Source: JBCCAG01 sp050330955
Lineage (GTDB): Bacteria; Cyanobacteriota; Cyanobacteriia; CAKZMO01
DNA: 64,000 nucleotides
Reading direction: 5' to 3'
Assembly (NCBI GenBank): GCA_050330955.1
Contig: JBHJHJ010000022.1
Location: forward strand, 1-64,000
Of this stretch, positions 60,173-64,000 are shown in pieces; the first letter of the stretch is position 1; each line of letters starts with the position of its first letter. Under the pieces are notes generated by a model. That model worked only from the letters and a program-made list of their open reading frames with translations. It did not search any database and was not told the origin of the DNA. Both the position numbers and the translations under genes were made by a program.

Positions 60173-61042
60173 TCACAAATGAGTATCCTCTAAACCTTGT
60201 GCAGATGTCGGTATATTAGCCATCGCTCCCTCCCGCCAGGGCCGCACAAACTCGGGGCATCGGTCGCAGCAGTTGGGGCTGATGCAGGGGGTGTCGCCGT
60301 TGGGGCAGAGCTTGCAGCACATCGACTGGGTCTTGAGGCGGGTGACCTGCTGATAGAGTTCTGCTGCCGCCAGCATGGCTAGGGGTGGCGTAAAGTAGTA
60401 GAGCCAAAAAGCGGTCCAGATCTGGGCCGGCAGGGCTGAGGCAAAGGTGCGGGCGGGGTTAATGCTCATGCCGGAGATGGGGGCTTCTAGGGCAATGTAA
60501 GTCGCGACGAGAAACCCTGAAAAGACTCCCGTGAAGCGGGCCAGCCGCTTGGTGTTGCTGGTAATAAGCACCATGAGAATAAGGCCAAAGGACATGGCAA
60601 ATTCCGCTATCAGCGCAGCCCAGATGCCCCACGGCCCAGGCACCGTGACCACATAGTTGACGGGGGGAGTGGTGAAGGGGCGTTCTAAAAGAATGGCCAC
60701 CAGCACCACCCCTGCCAATCCGCCCAGACACTGAAATATCACGTAAAACAGCGCATCCCAGGGAGCGACCTTCTTGAGACGGAAGAAGGTTAGGGTCACC
60801 GCCGGATTGATGTGCGCTCCCGATCGCTTACCCCAGGGGGAATAGATGATAGCGATCGCGGTGAGCCCCATGGCGATGCCCATCGCAACGCCCCGCAGAA
60901 AAACGGAAGGGATCCAATCGATGACGGGAGAGGCGGGGGCGTAGAGGAGGGTGGCGAAGATCCCTGCGGAAACCATGAACATACCCAGCCCCCAGGCTTC
61001 CATGAGGTATTCGGGCCAATGTTCCCTTAACGCTTTCCACAT
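60173..61042 (-). CDS. Aquaporin (MIP family) with Cys-rich C-terminal tail
   Basis: The ATG at 61042 gives 289 residues; the longer frame begins with TTG. Six membrane helices and both pore motifs are present: SGAHINPAVTL (Asn79) and SGMSINPARTF (Asn195 and the filter Arg198). The hydrophilic tail after helix six has seven Cys in 21 residues (242, 243, 246, 253, 258, 259, 262; CCxxC...CxxxxCCxxC), which suggests a metal or redox site. It is probably a water, glycerol or peroxide channel. It is the first gene of the aquaporin-FNR-VOC-GMC run. Confidence 0.9.
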   Translation of the reverse strand: MWKALREHWPEYLMEAWGLGMFMVSAGIFATLLYAPASPVIDWIPSVFLRGVAMGIAMGLTAIAIIYSPWGKRSGAHINPAVTLTFFRLKKVAPWDALFYVIFQCLGGLAGVVLVAILLERPFTTPPVNYVVTVPGPWGIWAALIAEFAMSFGLILMVLITSNTKRLARFTGVFSGFLVATYIALEAPISGMSINPARTFASALPAQIWTAFWLYYFTPPLAMLAAAELYQQVTRLKTQSMCCKLCPNGDTPCISPNCCDRCPEFVRPWREGAMANIPTSAQGLEDTHL

Positions 61043-61315
61043 GAGAATTATCTGATGAAGTTCTTGGAGGTGTCTCGCATAGGAGACCGACAGATCGCGA
61101 GGTATTGTCAAGTTTCAATTAGTGCTTTTGAGCATATCCCAAAGATAGAGACTGGAGATGAGCAGCATCTCATTTGAGGGATACGCTGGTAGCCATGATC
61201 TTGACCCAGCCCGAGCGGTAAAATCGTACTGCGTTAGCCCTTCTTGCATCGGCTTTTATGACGTCGGTCTTTATCGCGTTGACCTGTTCAAGCTGACGCA
61301 CCATATTTTTGCTCT

Positions 61316-62239
61316 ATGTCCTTAGACACCCTGCTCAACCCATTCGAGTTCTACACTATCCCCCTCGATGATTGGATTAACGCAGCGGTTGACTTTCTAG
61401 TGGAGAACTTCCGCCCGCTGTTTCAAGCCATCAGCATCCCGATTAGCTGGGTGCTGGAGACTATCCAGTCGGCGCTGCTAGCCGTGCCGCCCTTGGTGCT
61501 GCTAGTGCTAATAGGCTTAGCGGCGTGGCAGCTTGCGGGCTGGCGCATTGGTTTAGGCAGCCTGCTGGCACTGATGGGGATTGGCTTTGTGGGGGCTTGG
61601 GAGCAGGCGCTGGTGTCCCTTTCCCTGGTACTCACAGCGCTTATTGTGTGTATTCTGTTGGGCATTCCGCTGGGGGTGGCCTGCGCCAGCAGCGATCGCA
61701 TCGAGTCGGTGGCCCGCCCCATCCTCGATACGATGCAGACGGTGCCCACCTTTGTGTACCTAGTGCCGGTCGTGATGCTATTTGGCATCGGCGACGTGCC
61801 TGGGGTAATTGCCACTATCACCTATGCCCTGCCGCCGCTAATTCGCCTCACCAACCTGGGGATCCGTCAGGTGCCAGAAGAGGTGGTGGAGGCGGCGATC
61901 GCCTTTGGCTCTACGCCGCGTCAGGTGCTGTGGGAAGCAAAGCTGCCTTTGGCCCTGCCTACCATTTTGGCGGGGGTCAATCAAACGGTTCTGTTCGCCC
62001 TGGGGATGTCGGTGATTACGGCCATGATTGCGGTGCCGGGGCTGGGGTTAATGGTGCTGCAGGGGGTGGGGCGGTTGGATGTGGGACTCGCAGCAGTGGG
62101 AGGCCTAGGCATTGTGGTGTTGGCCATTATCTTGGATCGTATCACTCAGGCGGTGGGTAAAGGGCAAAAGACGCCCTGGCGCGAGCGGGGGCCAATTGGG
62201 CTTGTGCTAAGTCGATTTACAGGGAAGGTGACAACGTGA
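61316..62239 (+). CDS. ProW/OpuAB-type ABC permease
   Basis: The 307-residue permease has an extracytoplasmic N-terminal segment (1-40) and six or seven helices. The EAA loop is AIAFGSTPRQVLWEAKLPLA, and MQTVPTFVYLVPVVMLFGIG is characteristic of glycine betaine/proline permeases. The ATPase (ProV) and binding protein (ProX), usually adjacent, are not seen in the following 2 kb. The protein likely imports betaine or another osmolyte with partners encoded elsewhere. Confidence 0.9.
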   Translation: MSLDTLLNPFEFYTIPLDDWINAAVDFLVENFRPLFQAISIPISWVLETIQSALLAVPPLVLLVLIGLAAWQLAGWRIGLGSLLALMGIGFVGAWEQALVSLSLVLTALIVCILLGIPLGVACASSDRIESVARPILDTMQTVPTFVYLVPVVMLFGIGDVPGVIATITYALPPLIRLTNLGIRQVPEEVVEAAIAFGSTPRQVLWEAKLPLALPTILAGVNQTVLFALGMSVITAMIAVPGLGLMVLQGVGRLDVGLAAVGGLGIVVLAIILDRITQAVGKGQKTPWRERGPIGLVLSRFTGKVTT

Positions 62240-62369
62240 GGTCAATACACTGCCGTCAAGACCCCGGTACCACACATTGTTGAAAATGACGCAGCGGCTG
62301 ACCCGAAACTAGCGTGATCCGCCGGTTTGCACTTCGTAGGATATTCTCAAGCGCAAGAGGCTATGAGCA

Positions 62370-62732
62370 ATGTCCTTCTTCCAGAGTTTGTTGGTTCGTC
62401 TATTGGTTCAGAGCGCACTAATGGGTGTCCACATCCGCTACGAGTACGCCAAGCGCCTTGCCGACGCCTTTAGCTTGCTCACCGCAGTGCTCACCTTCGA
62501 CCCCAACGGGCACGTCGCTGGGGTAATTCTACAGGAGGTGCTGGAGGACGCCGTTTTTACCTCCGGGGCCGCTGTGCTTCCCTCGCTACGCGGAATGCTG
62601 CAGCTGCAGGGCTGGAGCATGATGCTGGCGCTGTGGCTGAAAACGAGACCTTTGGTAGAGCGTCTAAGGTCTCACAGCGAAGTCGGCTACACCTTTACCA
62701 GCACGCGATCGCCGTCGATTTTCGCTTCGTAG
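62370..62732 (+). CDS. Possible hypothetical protein
   Basis: This 120-residue frame starts with an ATG at 62370 (MSFFQSLLVRLLVQSALMGV). Its codons favour G or C at the third position, like the neighbours, and it is mildly hydrophobic with no family I recognise. The last 46 bp overlap the Rieske gene on the other strand. It fills an otherwise empty 450-bp gap. It may be real, but it may also be a chance frame. Confidence 0.35.
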   Translation: MSFFQSLLVRLLVQSALMGVHIRYEYAKRLADAFSLLTAVLTFDPNGHVAGVILQEVLEDAVFTSGAAVLPSLRGMLQLQGWSMMLALWLKTRPLVERLRSHSEVGYTFTSTRSPSIFAS

Positions 62733-63136
62733 GTTTTTAGGGGCTCAGACGCTGGACCTGTGGCAACGCTGCCGTCAGCAAAAAAGTTTGAGCCATGGCA
62801 GGGGCAGGCGAAGACTTCGCCGTCCCACTTGACGGTACAGCCCTGGTGGGTGCAAAGGGTATTGACGGCCACAACCCCTTCCGCTGCTCGAGCGACCGCC
62901 ACCTGCTCACCTTTAAAGTTCTGCTTGGCGATCGAGCCCTCGTCTAACTCGCTCACCGTACCGATGGCGGCAAAGCCCTCGGCGTCTGGGGTATCGTCTA
63001 GCTCAGCGGTTTCGCTCTCCGGTTCGCTCCCAGCGTCGGTGGTGTCGGGGTCGGGCTGGCAGGCGGCGATCGCCACGGGCAGTGAGGTGGCCAATGCGCC
63101 AAAGCCTACCCAGTTCATGAATTCGCGTCGTTTCAT
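62687..63136 (-). CDS. Secreted Rieske [2Fe-2S] protein
   Basis: The ATG at 63136 gives 149 residues. It begins MKRREFMNWVGFGALATSLP, a twin-arginine-like signal, then AIAACQ, which could also be a lipobox. After an acidic linker (30-55), the Rieske fold has CTHQGC (Cys95, His97) and CPCHGS (Cys111, His114) as cluster ligands, with Cys100 and Cys113 as the likely disulfide. The domain matches small Rieske ferredoxins rather than PetC: it has no N-terminal membrane helix of that type. The redox partner is unknown. Confidence 0.9.
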   Translation of the reverse strand: MKRREFMNWVGFGALATSLPVAIAACQPDPDTTDAGSEPESETAELDDTPDAEGFAAIGTVSELDEGSIAKQNFKGEQVAVARAAEGVVAVNTLCTHQGCTVKWDGEVFACPCHGSNFFADGSVATGPASEPLKTYEAKIDGDRVLVKV

Positions 63137-63184
63137 CGAAAGTTCATTCCATAATTTGTAGATCGGGTTGGAGCACCGGTAGGG

Positions 63185-63261
63185 TGCCGTTAGCGCAGCG
63201 CAACGCACCAGAACAAACAGTTTAAGGTCAAGCGCAAGATGCCGTTAGCGCAACGCACCAG
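63185..63261. repeat. Two copies of a GTTAGCGCA...CAACGCACC dispersed-type repeat
   Basis: TGCCGTTAGCGCAGCG-CAACGCACCAG (63185-63211) recurs, lacking five bases, at 63240-63261 (TGCCGTTAGCGCAACGCACCAG). The pair lies in the ccsB-Rieske gap. The wording resembles a short repeat family common in cyanobacterial intergenic DNA. Confidence 0.75.
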
Positions 63262-63267
63262 GGCAAG

Positions 63268-64000
63268 TCAATCTCCCACAATAATGCCATCAACATGGTT
63301 GGTTTCGGTGCTAGCTTTACCAAAGCCCTCGAACCAGCCGTAATGCCGCACCGCTGCGATCGCCACAAACAGCAGATCTAGGCCCACTACCCCAGCAATT
63401 ACTAGGGCCGAGCCCCCGGTGCCAAAGCCATAGCTGTGTAGCCCGGTGCCCAGCACAAAGTTCACCCCGTACCAGGCCATTAGCACGGCGTTGAACGACA
63501 CCACGCTAGAGACGTTGATGCCAAAGTCTCCCATCCAGCCCGTCAGCCGACTGTGGAGCGGCGCCAAGTAGCAGAGCAGGGCAATTAGCGCCCAGGTCTC
63601 CTTCGGATCCCAGCCCCAGAAGCGGCCCCAGGAGAAATGAGCCCAAATTCCGCCCAGGATAATGCCCGCCGTCAGCAGCAGCACCCCCACCTGGAGAACG
63701 CGGTAGTTGAGCTGGGACAAGGTTTTGATCCGCTTCTTAGCGTTGGGGGCAAACAGATAGTTACCCAGGGCGACGTGGCCCAACCCTAGGGCTAGGGCAA
63801 AGCTGGCGTAGCTGAGGGCAATGGTGGGCACGTGAATGCTAAGCCAGAAGTTGTCCCGCAGCACGGGCACCAGCGGCGAAATGCCGGGGTCGAGCACGGC
63901 GGGGAGGCTGTCGGCCAAAATCAGACAGGCCATGGCTAAGGGAGCCGCCGCCAGCAGGTAGTAGCGGCTGCGGGAGGTAAGCTCAAACAGCAGGGCGATC
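63268..64000 (-). CDS. ccsB: Cytochrome c biogenesis protein CcsB (CcsA/ResC type), N-terminus beyond window
   Basis: The frame is open to the right edge and ends at TGA 63268-63270, giving 243 residues of the C-terminal part. The heme-handling motif is FSWGRFWGWDPKETW, with the His in SIHVPTIALSYA and LHSYGF. Several membrane helices and the WGxxWGWDPKETW loop are the signature of the ResC/CcsA half of system II, which moves heme across the thylakoid membrane for cytochromes f and c6. The partner Ccs1/ResB gene is not in the window. The Rieske gene lies 132 bp downstream. Confidence 0.9.
   Translation of the reverse strand, partial: IALLFELTSRSRYYLLAAAPLAMACLILADSLPAVLDPGISPLVPVLRDNFWLSIHVPTIALSYASFALALGLGHVALGNYLFAPNAKKRIKTLSQLNYRVLQVGVLLLTAGIILGGIWAHFSWGRFWGWDPKETWALIALLCYLAPLHSRLTGWMGDFGINVSSVVSFNAVLMAWYGVNFVLGTGLHSYGFGTGGSALVIAGVVGLDLLFVAIAAVRHYGWFEGFGKASTETNHVDGIIVGD

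Noticed and set aside
1..64000. Search for tRNA genes, CRISPR arrays and transposases
   Set aside because: No cloverleaf with a T-loop, no spaced direct repeats of 28-37 bp, and no transposase motif was found by reading. A programmatic search was not possible.

Overview
The window is cyanobacterial chromosome. GCGATCGC (HIP1) octamers are scattered through it, there is an ndhA-I-G-E operon for the NDH-1 complex, a CcsB-type cytochrome c maturation gene, a carotenoid-isomerase-like oxidoreductase, an Omp85 gene followed by lpxC-fabZ-lpxA-lpxB, a type 2 IPP isomerase and several small cyanobacterium-type proteins (DUF2256, DUF4278, Tll0287-like). Genus cannot be fixed by reading; the long disordered linkers, CHAT/STAND-TPR protein and many sensor kinases fit a large-genome, probably filamentous form. 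I see no tRNA, rRNA, CRISPR array, transposase or phage gene.

Layout. 1-7.1 kb: a partial Na+/alanine symporter, an M23 endopeptidase with an intrinsic terminator, isoaspartyl peptidase with a DUF2256 protein, a TrmJ-like methyltransferase and a membrane-anchored class A beta-lactamase-like protein. 7.3-14.3 kb: outer-membrane/lipid A operon (Omp85, lpxC, fabZ, lpxA, lpxB) ending in a SLOG/LSDAT-like gene. 14.3-19.6 kb: small unknowns, an EamA transporter, the carotenoid-isomerase-like enzyme and a heme-binding adenylate cyclase. 19.8-24 kb: ffh and a TolC-family protein. 24-29 kb: a degenerate sigma-like gene, ndhA-I-G-E and nadK. 29.5-32.9 kb: a zinc-ribbon membrane protein, fni, pyrR and a branched-chain amino-acid binding lipoprotein. 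33-38.3 kb: three two-component genes in a row and a divergent NarL-type regulator. 38.4-44.9 kb: an RluA-family pseudouridine synthase, a TPR protein, an ABC ATPase, rsmG and a Ser/Thr kinase.

44.9-51.3 kb is the most unusual part. It has a 1319-residue CHAT-STAND-TPR protein whose CHAT active-site residues appear lost, two decayed gene remnants (a 1-Cys peroxiredoxin tail and a frameshifted secreted-type protein), and a TIR-like gene coupled to sixA behind a near-consensus promoter. It reads like an accessory or defence-type pocket, but that is inference. 51.4-54.1 kb returns to housekeeping genes (gltA, coaD, a DivIVA-like protein). 54.2-61.1 kb is mostly on the minus strand: a GPH-type symporter, a DUF4278 protein, and a compact aquaporin / FNR-ferredoxin / VOC / GMC-oxidoreductase cluster. 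61.3-64 kb has a lone ProW-type permease, a Rieske protein and the partial ccsB.

Members of the same pathway sit together for lipid A and outer-membrane assembly, for NDH-1 and for the two-component genes. Functions are assigned by motif recognition only; no database search was run.
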